This document shows, one piece after another, positions 41,679-53,845 of a stretch of DNA of 64,000 nt. Source of the DNA: Longitalea arenae (GTDB lineage: Bacteria; Bacteroidota; Bacteroidia; Chitinophagales; Chitinophagaceae); NCBI RefSeq assembly GCF_016924755.1, contig NZ_JAFFJX010000017.1:1-64000 (forward strand). Direction: 5' to 3'. The first letter of the stretch is position 1; every line of letters starts with the position of its first letter. A program made the translations under genes and the position numbers. A model generated the notes under the pieces. The model worked only from the letters and a program-made list of their open reading frames with translations. It searched no databases and had not been told where the DNA came from.

Positions 41679-44600
41679 TCAGTTTGCTTTTCTAACCCTG
41701 GCAATGAATTCTGATGGTAACATATTATATTTACTCTTGAACGATTTGGCAAAATAATTAGATGTTGTAAAACCAACCTGGTAAGAGATTTCCGAGATGG
41801 TCATATTGCTTTTTTCCATCAATGCGGCAGCTTTCTCCAGGCGGAAGGAACGGATATACTCTACCGGTGTTTGACCGGTCAACTCGAGCAGTTTGGTATA
41901 TAATGTGCTCCTGCTCATCCCAAACTGTTTGCTTAAGTTCTCTACAGACAGTTGCGGATTGGTAAGGTTGCTTTCAAGATAGCTGGCTATTTCAGTTAAG
42001 AGCTTTTCATTCGCCGATTCTATGACTGGCTCCGGGGCCGTAAGCTTTATCTGCTTCGAATACGTACTTTGCATGGTGTTCTTTAAGTGAAGCAGGTTTT
42101 TTATTTTGGCATTTAATACTTCAAAATTAAATGGTTTTGTAATATAGTCATTCGCTCCTGTTTCCAATCCTTCGAGTTGCTGTTGCTGACCAGTCATGGC
42201 CGTGAGCAGGATCACCGGGATATGACTTGTTCTTTTATCTGCTTTTATTTTGTTAATGAGTTCAATGCCATCCATTTCAGGCATGCTTATATCACTTACG
42301 ATCAGTTGCGGATGATTAAATAGTGCTTTTTGCCATCCCTCTTTTCCGTTAGTTGCCTCTATTACTTTGTACCTGATCCGGAGATGATCTTTCATATACG
42401 ATCTGAAGTCATCATTGTCCTCCACCAGCAGTACTGATAGTGCATTGTTCATGCTGCTGTCTTCCTGGATCGACGGTGAACCGTTTAGGCCCGCACTTTC
42501 ATCTGCAGCGGCGGGGAACTGTGGCACACCTTCGTTAAGAATGGTGGTTTCATGTGCCTGTTTTAGTGGAATTTCTATCATGAAGGCAGCTCCTTTCCCA
42601 GGTTCACTTTCCACCCGGATCTTTCCCCCTTGTAACCTGATGAACTCTTTTGTGATCGACAAACCGATGCCGGTGCCCTGGTTCAGGATAGCTGTGCTGG
42701 TATCGCTCTGAAAAAAGCGGTCGAAGATCAGATCTTTTTTATCTGCGGGAATGCCAATGCCCGTATCCGTTACATGGATGGACACCCAGGTATTTTCCTG
42801 CTCATCCGGGCTTTCGGCTTTCTGGAGATCAACCGTGATCTGCCCGCCTGCCAAAGTAAATTTGAATGCATTGGATAATAAGTTGAAAAGGATCCGTTCC
42901 ATTTTATCCCGGTCAAAATAAACATCCAGCCGCTCGACACCGCTTTTGAATGTGAACTGTATATTTTTCCTTTCCGACAGATCCCTGAAAGATTCAGACA
43001 CTTCCCTTATAAATGAAACAAACTCGCCCTTCGATAGCTGTAACTTTAATTCATGTTCTTCCATTTTTCTAAAGTCGAGCAATTGATTCACCAGGTTCAG
43101 CAGCCTTCTAGCGTTACGCCTGATCATACTTAGTTTTTCCAGCTTTCGCGGGTTTCCTTCACTTTCAATCAACTGGTCTACCGGCCCCATGATCAATGAA
43201 ATAGGCGTTCTGAAATCATGGCTGAGATTGGTAAGGAATTTCAATTTCATCCGGTCAAGTTCCTGTACGCGTTTAACTTCCTGCTGTTCCTGCTGCAAAG
43301 CAAACTTTTTTCTCAATCTTGAGATACCTCTGTATCTGCTGTACAGCAGTAAGCCTGCAATGGCAAGTACATAAAATATATAGGCGTAGGTAGTTCGCCA
43401 GAAGGGCGGCTTTACAAAGATCTTTATGGTGGTTTCTTTTGTGCTCCAGATCTCATCGTTGTTGCTGGCTTTTACCCTGAAAGTATATTCCCCGGGGTCC
43501 AGGTTCGTATAGGAGGCCATATTGGCTTTGCCGATATAGTTCCAGTCTTTATCAAAACCATCCAGCTTATAGGCATAATGGTTTTGCTTTGGTATGGTAT
43601 AATTCAGAGCAACGAAACCCAGCGCAAAATTCTGCTTATAATTCAACCGGATTTCACTGGCTACTGAAATATGTTCCTGGATGGGAGCATCTTTAGCGGC
43701 CGGCACAGATTTGTTCGAGATCTTCAGATCGGTTAATACTACACGCGGCAGATTGCGATTAACAGTCAGTTGGCCGGGATAAAAATGATTGAACCCTTCC
43801 AGGCCGCCGAAAATCAATTCACCATCTGCCAGGCGCAAACCTGCCCCGCGTACGAAGTTTGAATTCTGCAGCCCATTTGAATGGGTGAAATTCCAGAAAT
43901 CTTTTGTACCCGTGTCGAATCTGCTTATGCCGGTATTGGTTGATAACCACAGTTTACCAATGGCATCTTCCACAATTTGATAAACCATGGTGTTTTGCAA
44001 TCCGTCCCTTTCAGAATAATGGGTAAACAGGTGTTTGTCTGCATCAAACGCGGCCAGTCCGCTAAAAGTTCCGATCCACATTTTTCCCTTGCTGTCGCGA
44101 TGCAGGCATTGTATTTTATTGCTGGGCAACTGACTGTTCTCCTGCGTGTAAATGGTCCATTTACCGGTGCCGGGTTCATATACCGCGATACCGCCGCCAT
44201 GCGTGCCAACCCATATATTACCGTTATGGTCTTCCTCGATGGCCCGTATATACCCGTTAATAGGCAACAGGTTCACGCCATTGCCCTGGGGTTGGGGAGA
44301 ATACCTGGCAATTACCTGCTCATTGTTCATTTTGATAATGCCTGCACCGTTGGTCCCGATCCAAACATTTCCCTTACTGTCTTCAAACAAACAGAAAATG
44401 TCGTTACTGGTAAGATCATTTTGACCAGGCCCCTTCAGCAGTTGTTTGTATGTTCCGGTTCGCTGGTCTGCGATGATCACGCCTTTTGAAAAAGTGCCGA
44501 TATACAGTTTATCGCTTTTGGTGCGCAGCAAAGCGAGAATAGCCAGCGACTCACCAGCCCCGTTTTTCACCGCAAGCTTCACAGGATATCCCTGTTCTTT

Positions 44601-45779
44601 TTTACGGTCATATGTATATAAGCCATTGCCGTTCGTGCCCAGTAACAAGTGGCCATTATGATTTTCGGCCATGGCGGTGATAACAGCAATATTGCGCCTG
44701 TTTTCCTGAAAGCTGCTGTTCAGCGTTAGGTTGAACAGGTTAAGATTTTTATCATATTTGCAAATGCCCCCCTGCGATGTGCCAAACCAGTAAATGCCTT
44801 CTTTGTCGACATATATACATCGCACTGCATTGCTGCTTAAACTTTGATGGTTGCGGTTCTCATGTGTAAAAACGGAAAACCGGTCGGCCTGTACCTCGTA
44901 AACGTACAAGCCCTTAAAATTGCTGCCTATCCATAAGATCCCCTCGTCGTCGCTGGCCAGGTAATTAATTTCTATGCCGTTTAAATAATTACAATGAATG
45001 AATCCCGATTCATCGGGTTTCAGTCTGCTTAAGCCGGTTGAAGTTCCCACCCAAATATTTCCCCATTTGTCTTCTGCTACGGCTTTTATACTGTTTACAG
45101 GTAAGCTATTTGGGTCTGCCTGGCTGTGCTCATACAGTTTGAAGGTGTTGGTTGGAATATTATATTGAAAAAGACCGTTATCGGTTGCGATCCATAACCG
45201 TTGCTTACGGTCTTCGTAGATCGAAAGCAGGGTGGTTCTTACCGGCCTTCCGCTTCCATCGCGCAAAAGCTGTTTTGAAATGGACTGGGTCGCCGGATCG
45301 AGCAGATACAAACCTTCAAACTGTGCAATCCATATTTTGCCGCGATAGTCGCTGCAAATGCCCCTGATAACATCGCTGCCTGAGAGGGTGGTGGATCCTG
45401 TTCTTACCGGGTAATGTAAGAACCGGTCTTGCTTCCGGTCGTAAAGGCTGAGCCCGCCGCCGCTGGTGCCGATCCATAATCTACCCGATCTGTCCTCATG
45501 TAATGCAAGCACTTCATTGGTACGCAGGCTGGTGCTGTCGCCGGGGCGATAGCGGTACACGGTAAAATTTGTTCCATCGAATTTATTCAAACCGTCATCA
45601 GTGGCGAACCACATCAGCCCATAGCGGTCCTTTAAGATAGCATTCACGGAATTGGATAACAAACCGTCCCGGGTAGAAAGCGAGGTAAAGTTGATATGAC
45701 CTGTTTGGGCGGGGGCTTTGAGGTAAGTGATTAACAGGTAACCTAAAAATATATAAATATATTTTCGCATGTCTTGCAA
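41679..45779 (-). CDS. Hybrid two-component system sensor-regulator of the polysaccharide locus
   Basis: 1366 residues. A signal/anchor region, then a periplasmic double seven-bladed propeller of reg_prop repeats (about 30-680; repeated G.LWIGT and NG.I.VGTHGGG motifs), a Y_Y_Y domain (about 700-790; PGEYTFRVKASNND), and a membrane helix (TYAYIFYVLAIAGLLLYS, near 800). HisKA has LSHDFRTPISL (His near 850), then HATPase_c (DTGIGIP, GTGIGL), a receiver (LLVEDNDDFRSY, LIVSDISMPEMDG, near 1110-1225) and an AraC helix-turn-helix at the end. This complete HTCS layout binds an oligosaccharide in the periplasm and activates the locus. It is divergent from GH3, with 159 bp between starts. Confidence 0.93.
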   Translation of the reverse strand: MQDMRKYIYIFLGYLLITYLKAPAQTGHINFTSLSTRDGLLSNSVNAILKDRYGLMWFATDDGLNKFDGTNFTVYRYRPGDSTSLRTNEVLALHEDRSGRLWIGTSGGGLSLYDRKQDRFLHYPVRTGSTTLSGSDVIRGICSDYRGKIWIAQFEGLYLLDPATQSISKQLLRDGSGRPVRTTLLSIYEDRKQRLWIATDNGLFQYNIPTNTFKLYEHSQADPNSLPVNSIKAVAEDKWGNIWVGTSTGLSRLKPDESGFIHCNYLNGIEINYLASDDEGILWIGSNFKGLYVYEVQADRFSVFTHENRNHQSLSSNAVRCIYVDKEGIYWFGTSQGGICKYDKNLNLFNLTLNSSFQENRRNIAVITAMAENHNGHLLLGTNGNGLYTYDRKKEQGYPVKLAVKNGAGESLAILALLRTKSDKLYIGTFSKGVIIADQRTGTYKQLLKGPGQNDLTSNDIFCLFEDSKGNVWIGTNGAGIIKMNNEQVIARYSPQPQGNGVNLLPINGYIRAIEEDHNGNIWVGTHGGGIAVYEPGTGKWTIYTQENSQLPSNKIQCLHRDSKGKMWIGTFSGLAAFDADKHLFTHYSERDGLQNTMVYQIVEDAIGKLWLSTNTGISRFDTGTKDFWNFTHSNGLQNSNFVRGAGLRLADGELIFGGLEGFNHFYPGQLTVNRNLPRVVLTDLKISNKSVPAAKDAPIQEHISVASEIRLNYKQNFALGFVALNYTIPKQNHYAYKLDGFDKDWNYIGKANMASYTNLDPGEYTFRVKASNNDEIWSTKETTIKIFVKPPFWRTTYAYIFYVLAIAGLLLYSRYRGISRLRKKFALQQEQQEVKRVQELDRMKLKFLTNLSHDFRTPISLIMGPVDQLIESEGNPRKLEKLSMIRRNARRLLNLVNQLLDFRKMEEHELKLQLSKGEFVSFIREVSESFRDLSERKNIQFTFKSGVERLDVYFDRDKMERILFNLLSNAFKFTLAGGQITVDLQKAESPDEQENTWVSIHVTDTGIGIPADKKDLIFDRFFQSDTSTAILNQGTGIGLSITKEFIRLQGGKIRVESEPGKGAAFMIEIPLKQAHETTILNEGVPQFPAAADESAGLNGSPSIQEDSSMNNALSVLLVEDNDDFRSYMKDHLRIRYKVIEATNGKEGWQKALFNHPQLIVSDISMPEMDGIELINKIKADKRTSHIPVILLTAMTGQQQQLEGLETGANDYITKPFNFEVLNAKIKNLLHLKNTMQSTYSKQIKLTAPEPVIESANEKLLTEIASYLESNLTNPQLSVENLSKQFGMSRSTLYTKLLELTGQTPVEYIRSFRLEKAAALMEKSNMTISEISYQVGFTTSNYFAKSFKSKYNMLPSEFIARVRKAN

Positions 45780-45872
45780 TCGTTTTGGTAAGGTAATATA
45801 ACATCACCGGAGGATCGAACAAAATTGCTACAATTTCCTACAAAGTTGGCAATCCCTCCAGTGCGGCATGGC

Positions 45873-45880
45873 TATTTTTG
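45873..45880 (+). promoter_or_regulatory. Candidate -7 box for the polysaccharide-locus operon
   Basis: TATTTTTG matches TAnnTTTG, about 60 bp before the GH3 ATG. A TTG at 45846-45848 is the nearest -33-like element, but at 24 bases it is further than usual. The opposite strand has CAAAATTA (45917-45924), a -7 box reading toward the HTCS gene. Confidence 0.35.
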
Positions 45881-45938
45881 TAATTAAATGTACGACTGAC
45901 GTTTTTGATTTCCGTACAAAATTATTTGACTTATTATA

Positions 45939-48551
45939 ATGAACTCATATAGAACGGCCACAACAGGTGTTGTCATTGTAGCGGCATTGATTTTTTCATT
46001 AAAAGGCTTTGGGCAAAAGCTGCCCTACCAGAACCCGGGCCTGTCTTCGGCCGAAAGGGCCCGCGACCTCATAGCGCGACTGACCTTGGAAGAAAAGGCC
46101 TCCTTACTGTTCGATCAATCTCCTGCGATACCCCGGCTGGGCATAAAAAAGTTCAATTGGTGGAGTGAGGCATTACATGGCCTGGCCAATAATGACAATG
46201 TTACGGTTTTTCCCGAACCGGTTGGCATGGCTGCTTCATTCGACGATTCCCTGGTGTATAAGATCTTTGATGCAACATCTGATGAGGTACGCGCCAAATA
46301 TCATGAGGCCATACGAAGTGGAAAAGAGAACCGGCGCTTTTTGAGTCTTTCGGTTTGGACACCCAATGTCAATATCTTCCGCGACCCGCGTTGGGGACGC
46401 GGCCAGGAAACCTATGGGGAAGATCCTTACCTCACGGCGCGTATGGGCGTTGCAGTAGTAAAAGGGCTGCAGGGGCCGGCCAATTCAAAATACCGCAAAT
46501 TACTGGCCTGTGCCAAACATTATGCCGTGCATTCAGGACCTGAGTGGAGCAGGCATACGCTGAATCTTTACCAGCTAAGGCCCCGCGACCTGCACGAAAC
46601 TTACCTGCCTGCCTTTAGATCGCTGGTAATGGATGCCGATGTGCGCCAGGTAATGTGCGCATATCAGCGACTCGATGATGAGCCTTGCTGCGGCAACAAC
46701 CGTTTACTGCAAACCATCCTGCGCGACGATTGGGGCTTTAAACATATAGTGGTTTCAGACTGCGGCGCCATCACCGATTTTTATACCAGCCATAAAGTGT
46801 CGTCCGATGCCGTACACGCTGCTGCAAAAGGCGCTTTGGCCGGTACCGATGTGGAATGTGTGTGGGAAGGTTATGCATATAAAAGCCTTCCGGAGGCCGT
46901 GTCGCGGGGATTGATCACCGAAAAAGAGGTCGACAAACACCTGCTGCGCGTGTTGACCGGGCGTTTCGATCTGGGCGATATGGACGACGATGCATTGGTG
47001 CCCTGGGCTGCCATTCCCATCTCGGTCGTCAATAATGAGGCGCATAGAAAGCTTGCGCTGGATATGGCGCTGGAATCAATGACGCTCCTGCAGAACAGGA
47101 ATAATATCCTCCCTTTAAAAAGAACGGTTAAAAAGACCGCTGTTATTGGACCGAATGCAGACAATGATCCCATGCTTTGGGGAAATTATAATGGAAAGCC
47201 GGTAAGAACGATTAATATTCTAAAAGGCATTCGCGCTGCAATGCCAGCTAACACGGTGTTGTATGACAAAGCATGTGACCTGGTGGAAAATAAGGTCACG
47301 CAAAGTTATTTTTCACAATCTTCCATCGACGGAAAGAAAGGGTTTAAAGCGACTTACTGGAACAACCGGGAGATGCAAGGCGATCCTGTTATTACAGAAC
47401 AAATAACCAATCCGCTGAAACTGACCACTGCCGGTCAGCACGAGTTTGCATCGGGCGTTCAACTGGAAAATTTCTCTGCATTGTATGAAACGGAGTTTGT
47501 TGCTGCCACCACCGAGGAACTGGTGTTCAAATGCGGAGCAACAGGTTCCATGCAATTGTATGTAAACGGCGTATTGGTGACCAGGACCAATAACTGGCGT
47601 ACCCTGCTTTCAAGAGTTCCCTACAAAGTGGAAACTGGCAAGAAATATAAAATAGAAATACGCTTTGCCCAGTTGAACAATTGGCAGGCGAATATTGAAT
47701 TCGATTTTGGTAAAGAAGTGGATATCAATTTTAGCGGCCTGATCAATAAACTGAAAGGAATTGATGAGGTCGTATTTGTCGGCGGCCTTTCTACATTGCT
47801 CGAAGGGGAGGAAATGCCCGTATCTTATCCCGGATTCAAAGGGGGCGATCGTACAGATATTCAATTGCCCGAAGTACAACGCAACTGTTTGAAAGCATTG
47901 AAAGCAGCCGGGAAAAAGGTGATCTTTGTAAATTGTTCCGGATCTGCCATTGGCCTGGTGCCGGAAACAGAAAGCTGCGATGCCATTCTGCAAGCCTGGT
48001 ATGCAGGAGAATCGGGTGGGCAGGCAGTGGCAGCCGTGTTGTTTGGCGATTACAACCCTTCAGGAAAATTGCCCGTTACTTTTTATAAGGATACTACGCA
48101 ACTGGCCGATTTTGAAGACTATTCCATGAAGGGCAGAACATACCGCTACATGAGCGACCCGCTTTTTCCGTTCGGGTTTGGTTTAAGTTATACAAGCTTC
48201 TCTATTGGCGCCGCGCATGTGAGCAAAACAGCAATCAGCAATACCGAAAGTATTGATATATCAGTACCGGTAACCAATTCAGGCAGGCGCAAAGGAACTG
48301 AGATCGTACAGGTGTATGTGCGCAAAACAGGAGACAGCGACGGGCCGCTGAAAACGCTGAGAGGATTTAAAAGAATAGCTGTACCTGCGGGTAAAACCGC
48401 AACGGCGGTTATCAGTCTGCCGCCATCAGCATTTGAATTTTACGATGCAAACGCTGGGAAAATGGCAGTAATGCCTGGCACCTATGAATTATTATATGGT
48501 AACAGCTCTGCAGAGAAAGACCTGAAGATGGTGAAGATCTCGATCAGGTAA
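45939..48551 (+). CDS. GH3 beta-glycosidase with PA14 insert, probably beta-xylosidase
   Basis: 870 residues with a signal peptide (ending FGQKLPYQ). The GH3 N-terminal barrel holds the RDPRWGRGQETYGEDPY signature and the nucleophile Asp274 in VSDCGAI. SDCGA in place of SDW is seen in xylosidase-like GH3 enzymes. The C-terminal GH3 domain is split by a PA14 domain at about 466-600 (FKATYWNNREMQGDP, MQLYVNGVLV). A Fn3-like domain ends the protein (PVTNSGRRKGTEIVQVYVR). It releases terminal sugars, here probably xylose, from oligosaccharides in the periplasm. It is the first gene of the operon; the next enzyme starts 63 bp later. Confidence 0.92.
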   Translation: MNSYRTATTGVVIVAALIFSLKGFGQKLPYQNPGLSSAERARDLIARLTLEEKASLLFDQSPAIPRLGIKKFNWWSEALHGLANNDNVTVFPEPVGMAASFDDSLVYKIFDATSDEVRAKYHEAIRSGKENRRFLSLSVWTPNVNIFRDPRWGRGQETYGEDPYLTARMGVAVVKGLQGPANSKYRKLLACAKHYAVHSGPEWSRHTLNLYQLRPRDLHETYLPAFRSLVMDADVRQVMCAYQRLDDEPCCGNNRLLQTILRDDWGFKHIVVSDCGAITDFYTSHKVSSDAVHAAAKGALAGTDVECVWEGYAYKSLPEAVSRGLITEKEVDKHLLRVLTGRFDLGDMDDDALVPWAAIPISVVNNEAHRKLALDMALESMTLLQNRNNILPLKRTVKKTAVIGPNADNDPMLWGNYNGKPVRTINILKGIRAAMPANTVLYDKACDLVENKVTQSYFSQSSIDGKKGFKATYWNNREMQGDPVITEQITNPLKLTTAGQHEFASGVQLENFSALYETEFVAATTEELVFKCGATGSMQLYVNGVLVTRTNNWRTLLSRVPYKVETGKKYKIEIRFAQLNNWQANIEFDFGKEVDINFSGLINKLKGIDEVVFVGGLSTLLEGEEMPVSYPGFKGGDRTDIQLPEVQRNCLKALKAAGKKVIFVNCSGSAIGLVPETESCDAILQAWYAGESGGQAVAAVLFGDYNPSGKLPVTFYKDTTQLADFEDYSMKGRTYRYMSDPLFPFGFGLSYTSFSIGAAHVSKTAISNTESIDISVPVTNSGRRKGTEIVQVYVRKTGDSDGPLKTLRGFKRIAVPAGKTATAVISLPPSAFEFYDANAGKMAVMPGTYELLYGNSSAEKDLKMVKISIR

Positions 48552-48614
48552 TACGCTGCCTGTTTAAGTGCGTTAGAGCAATGATCAAATACCCATTATA
48601 AATACCTGTGTTAA

Positions 48615-50147
48615 ATGAAAAAAGCACTTGTCACGCTATTGATTGTTTTGCCAACACTAATTGCAGCGCAAAATGCCACCATAAAAATTGATGTAGAAAG
48701 AAGCATTGGTGAAATTGACCCGCTGATCTACGGCGTTTTTATGGAACCTATTCAATTCAGTGGCAGACGTTTTGGTTTGCCCGATTCTGTGCAGTTCAAT
48801 ACATTATATGGAACTTTATACGACCCTTCTTCACCACTGGCTGACAAGAACGGCTTTAAGAAGAATTATATAGAGGCAATGAAAGAATTAAAGATCACCA
48901 ATATGCGCTGGCCAGGCGGGAACTTTTTAATGGGTTATAACTGGCAGGATGGTATTGGTCCCAAAGATCAACGGCCGGCCCGTATTAATCTGGCATGGGG
49001 TGAAATAGACAACAACCACGTGGGCACAGATGAATGGATGGCATTGAATAGAGCCATAGGAAGTGAAAATGTGGTATGTGTTAACCTGGGTCTTGGCGAC
49101 ATCAAAGATGCTGCTTACTGGCTGGAATACTGTAACTATCCCAGGGGAACCTATTATGCAGACCTCCGTGCCAGGAACGGACATAAAGAGCCCTATAATG
49201 TTAAAATATGGGACCTTGGTAATGAAGTAGACGGCTATCCTTGGGAACTGGGTTACAAAACCGCCGAGGATTATGTTAAGATCGGGAGGGAAGCAGCAAA
49301 AGCCATGAAGGCCGTCGATAGCACCATTAAGCTCGTGGCGTCCGGTTCTTCATACTATGAAGCCACAGGAATATGGGTCGATTGGAACCGTAAGGTGCTG
49401 GATGGGCTGGGTGACAAGATCGATTATTTATCCATACACCGGTATTGGGAAAGATCGGATGATTACTATACCTACATGGGGCAAAGTGCAATAGACTTTG
49501 AAGAAAAAATTCGGGTGCCGGCGGCCCAGATAGAAGCAGCACGCATTAAGAATGGCTTCAAAAATCCGATTTACATTTCCGTAGATGAATGGGGCATCAT
49601 GTCAAGGAATACATTATCCGTTCTGCCGGTAGCACAATGTTTTAATTCCTTCCTGCGCCACGCCGACGTGGTGAAGATGGCAAATTTTACGCTTCTTACA
49701 TCACTGCTTGGCAATGATCAAAAGAAGGGAACGTTTAAAACACCGTTATTTTATATTTTCAAGGCATTCTCGAACAACTGTCGCGGCAGATCAATAGATA
49801 CATATGTTGCCTGCGACACTTTCAACACACCAAAGGCGCGGGGTATTCCATATCTGGATGTCACCACCACCTACTCTAAAGAAACAAATGAAGTCTTCGT
49901 CAATGTCGTGAACCGGCACAAGGATAAAGCAATTACAGCCGACATTGTAGCCGCTAGCGGGAACATCATGGGTAAAGCTGAAGCCAGCTTTATTGCAGGC
50001 AGTTCCTTAAATGAAGTGTATGAATTCGATAAACAGGCTCAGTATGTGCCCGTAAAAAAACTTATAGACACGAAGGGCAAACAATGTACCTATACGTTCC
50101 CGCCGCATTCCTTTACGCAGATAAAACTGAACATTAATGTAAAATAA
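48615..50147 (+). CDS. GH51 alpha-L-arabinofuranosidase
   Basis: 510 residues with signal peptide MKKALVTLLIVLPTLIAAQ. The GH51 barrel is intact: IYGVFMEPIQFSG near 38-50, MRWPGGNF at 97-104, acid/base Glu204 in DLGNEVDG, nucleophile Glu325 in VDEWGIM, and the C-terminal beta-sandwich. The enzyme removes arabinofuranosyl side chains from arabinoxylan or arabinan. It lies 33 bp ahead of the esterase gene in the same operon. Confidence 0.92.
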   Translation: MKKALVTLLIVLPTLIAAQNATIKIDVERSIGEIDPLIYGVFMEPIQFSGRRFGLPDSVQFNTLYGTLYDPSSPLADKNGFKKNYIEAMKELKITNMRWPGGNFLMGYNWQDGIGPKDQRPARINLAWGEIDNNHVGTDEWMALNRAIGSENVVCVNLGLGDIKDAAYWLEYCNYPRGTYYADLRARNGHKEPYNVKIWDLGNEVDGYPWELGYKTAEDYVKIGREAAKAMKAVDSTIKLVASGSSYYEATGIWVDWNRKVLDGLGDKIDYLSIHRYWERSDDYYTYMGQSAIDFEEKIRVPAAQIEAARIKNGFKNPIYISVDEWGIMSRNTLSVLPVAQCFNSFLRHADVVKMANFTLLTSLLGNDQKKGTFKTPLFYIFKAFSNNCRGRSIDTYVACDTFNTPKARGIPYLDVTTTYSKETNEVFVNVVNRHKDKAITADIVAASGNIMGKAEASFIAGSSLNEVYEFDKQAQYVPVKKLIDTKGKQCTYTFPPHSFTQIKLNINVK

Positions 50148-52103
<1,956 letters not shown>

Positions 52104-52180
52104 TCATTTCGAAGAGTTGCGCTTCCTGTATTCTTCGCCGGCTGCTGTAAACGATCTGGTAAGTAATAAAATCCGCTGTT

Positions 52181-53524
52181 ATGCGTAAATCTGTTTTATT
52201 GGCATGCTTACATGCACTGCTTATAAATAGTGTAGGTCTGAAGGGGCAGAACCCGCTCATTCGTCACCAGTTCAGCGCCGATCCTTCTGCCCGGGTATTT
52301 GGCGACAAAGTATATGTATATGCATCTCATGACATCCTGGCCACCGAAGGGCGTGGCCGGATGGGTTGGTTTTGTATGGAAGATTATCATGTGTTCTCTT
52401 CATCGAATCTTACCGACTGGACGGATCACGGTATGATCATTCACCAGAACAATGTGCCCTGGGTTAAGCCAGACAGCTATAGTATGTGGGCGCCGGATTG
52501 CATTTTCCGGAACGGAAAGTATTATTTCTATTTTCCTTCTACGCCAAAAGATACCAGTTATGCACGCGGGTTTACGGTGGGCGTAGCCATTGCTGACAAA
52601 CCGGAAGGTCCTTTTATTCCGCAGCCTGCACCCATTCTCAATGTGCGGGGCATCGATCCCAATGTATTTATCGACAAAGATGGACAGGCCTACCTCTACT
52701 GGTCGCAGGGAAATATATATGGCGCAAAGCTGAAAGAGAATATGGTGGAGCTTGCTTCGGAACCGGTCGTATTGGGTAACTTGCCCGACAAAGGACTGAA
52801 AGAAGGTCCCTACCTGTTTGAAAGGAACGGAACTTACTATCTCACCTATCCGCATGTGGAAAACAAGACCGAACGGCTTGAGTATGCGATAGGGGATAAT
52901 CCACTGGGCCCCTTTAAAGTAACAGGCGTTATTATGGACGAGTCGCCTGCCGGCTGCTGGACAAACCACCATTCCATTATACAGTTTAAAGATCAATGGT
53001 ACCTCTTTTATCATCATAACGATTATTCACCTGCGTTTGATAAGGCGAGATCGATCATGGCCGACAGCCTGTTCTTCAATACAGACGGCACCATTAAAAA
53101 AGTATTGCCTTCCTATAGAGGAATAGGTGTAACGAACGCCAATACACAGATACAGCTTGACCGGTATAGCCGTATAAGCGATAAAGGCGCGTCCATTGCC
53201 TTTCTGGATACAGCCAACAAGTTTCAGGGTTGGAAAATGGTGCTGGAATCAGCCGGGGCCTGGGTGCAATATAATAGTGTAGATTATGGAAAGAAGAAAC
53301 TTAAATCGGTTACGGTACGGACGCTTTCTCCCGCAGGTGGCCATTTGCAGATCCGTGTACAGGGTATAGATGGTCCTGTGCTGGCAGATATTCCTATCAG
53401 TGCCAGTAATGAATGGCAATTGGTAAAAGTGTCTTTGTTACGCTTTAAGCCTGGTATGCAAAACCTGTTCGTTATATTGAAGGATAACCATCAGACAGCC
53501 ATTGACTGGATGCGTTTCGAATAG
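52181..53524 (+). CDS. GH43 glycosidase with C-terminal CBM6-like domain
   Basis: 447 residues with a signal peptide. Five-bladed propeller with the three GH43 acids: base Asp34 (FSADPSARV), Asp159 (GIDPNVF) and acid Glu208 (LKEGPYLF); also MWAPDCIFRNGKYYFYF at 102-118. Residues about 320-447 form a beta-sandwich that looks like CBM6 (WVQYNSVDYG, LQIRVQGIDGPVLADI, DWMRFE). It acts as an arabinofuranosidase or beta-xylosidase on arabinoxylan fragments. Last of the four enzymes before the transport genes. Confidence 0.9.
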   Translation: MRKSVLLACLHALLINSVGLKGQNPLIRHQFSADPSARVFGDKVYVYASHDILATEGRGRMGWFCMEDYHVFSSSNLTDWTDHGMIIHQNNVPWVKPDSYSMWAPDCIFRNGKYYFYFPSTPKDTSYARGFTVGVAIADKPEGPFIPQPAPILNVRGIDPNVFIDKDGQAYLYWSQGNIYGAKLKENMVELASEPVVLGNLPDKGLKEGPYLFERNGTYYLTYPHVENKTERLEYAIGDNPLGPFKVTGVIMDESPAGCWTNHHSIIQFKDQWYLFYHHNDYSPAFDKARSIMADSLFFNTDGTIKKVLPSYRGIGVTNANTQIQLDRYSRISDKGASIAFLDTANKFQGWKMVLESAGAWVQYNSVDYGKKKLKSVTVRTLSPAGGHLQIRVQGIDGPVLADIPISASNEWQLVKVSLLRFKPGMQNLFVILKDNHQTAIDWMRFE

Positions 53525-53598
53525 TGGAAAAATCCTTCGATTGAACATATTTACCAAAGGTTCCGACAAATGGGCCCCTGCTTTTTTTCCTGCGTAAC

Positions 53599-53606
53599 TA
53601 ACTTTG
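53599..53606 (+). promoter_or_regulatory. Candidate -7 box for the SusC-SusD operon
   Basis: TAACTTTG matches TAnnTTTG. It would give a leader of about 240 nt before the SusC ATG at 53846. No clear -33 box is visible 17-21 bases upstream. Confidence 0.4.
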
Positions 53607-53784
53607 AAAGTGACGATTGTACAAATTTTCCCGGATTGATACTGGTTAGCTGCTAACGATCATAATGCCAAAACTATCTTTTAACCATTAACTGCTGCTA
53701 TATGAAAAAACTTACCTGAACATCTTTTCCCATCGTTTTTTAGTTACTACTTCACATCATTGCGAAGACCTGAGACAGTCTTTA

Positions 53785-53813
53785 CTGGCCTGGCGCTCTT
53801 GCGCCCGGGCCAG
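53785..53813 (+). other. GC-rich mRNA hairpin upstream of SusC
   Basis: CTGGCC (53785-53790) pairs with GGCCAG (53808-53813) and, across a small internal loop, GGCGC (53792-53796) with GCGCC (53801-53805), leaving a TCTT tetraloop. It ends 32 bases before the ATG and touches the purine-rich AGGAGGG at 53812-53818. With no T-run it is not a terminator. Confidence 0.5.
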
Positions 53814-53845
53814 GAGGGCTCCTATTTAATACTTCAAACTACGAT

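Larger units (their letters stand above)
53525..53845. other. Leader region before the first SusC gene
   Basis: About 320 bp without a supported gene. Contains a -7 box at 53599-53606 and a stable hairpin at 53785-53813, suggesting the transport genes have their own promoter and a structured leader. Confidence 0.5.

Noticed and set aside
45780-45938. LacI-like operator in the HTCS-GH3 divergent region
   Set aside because: I looked for the TGTAAnCGGTTACA palindrome seen at the xylanase gene and found no match.
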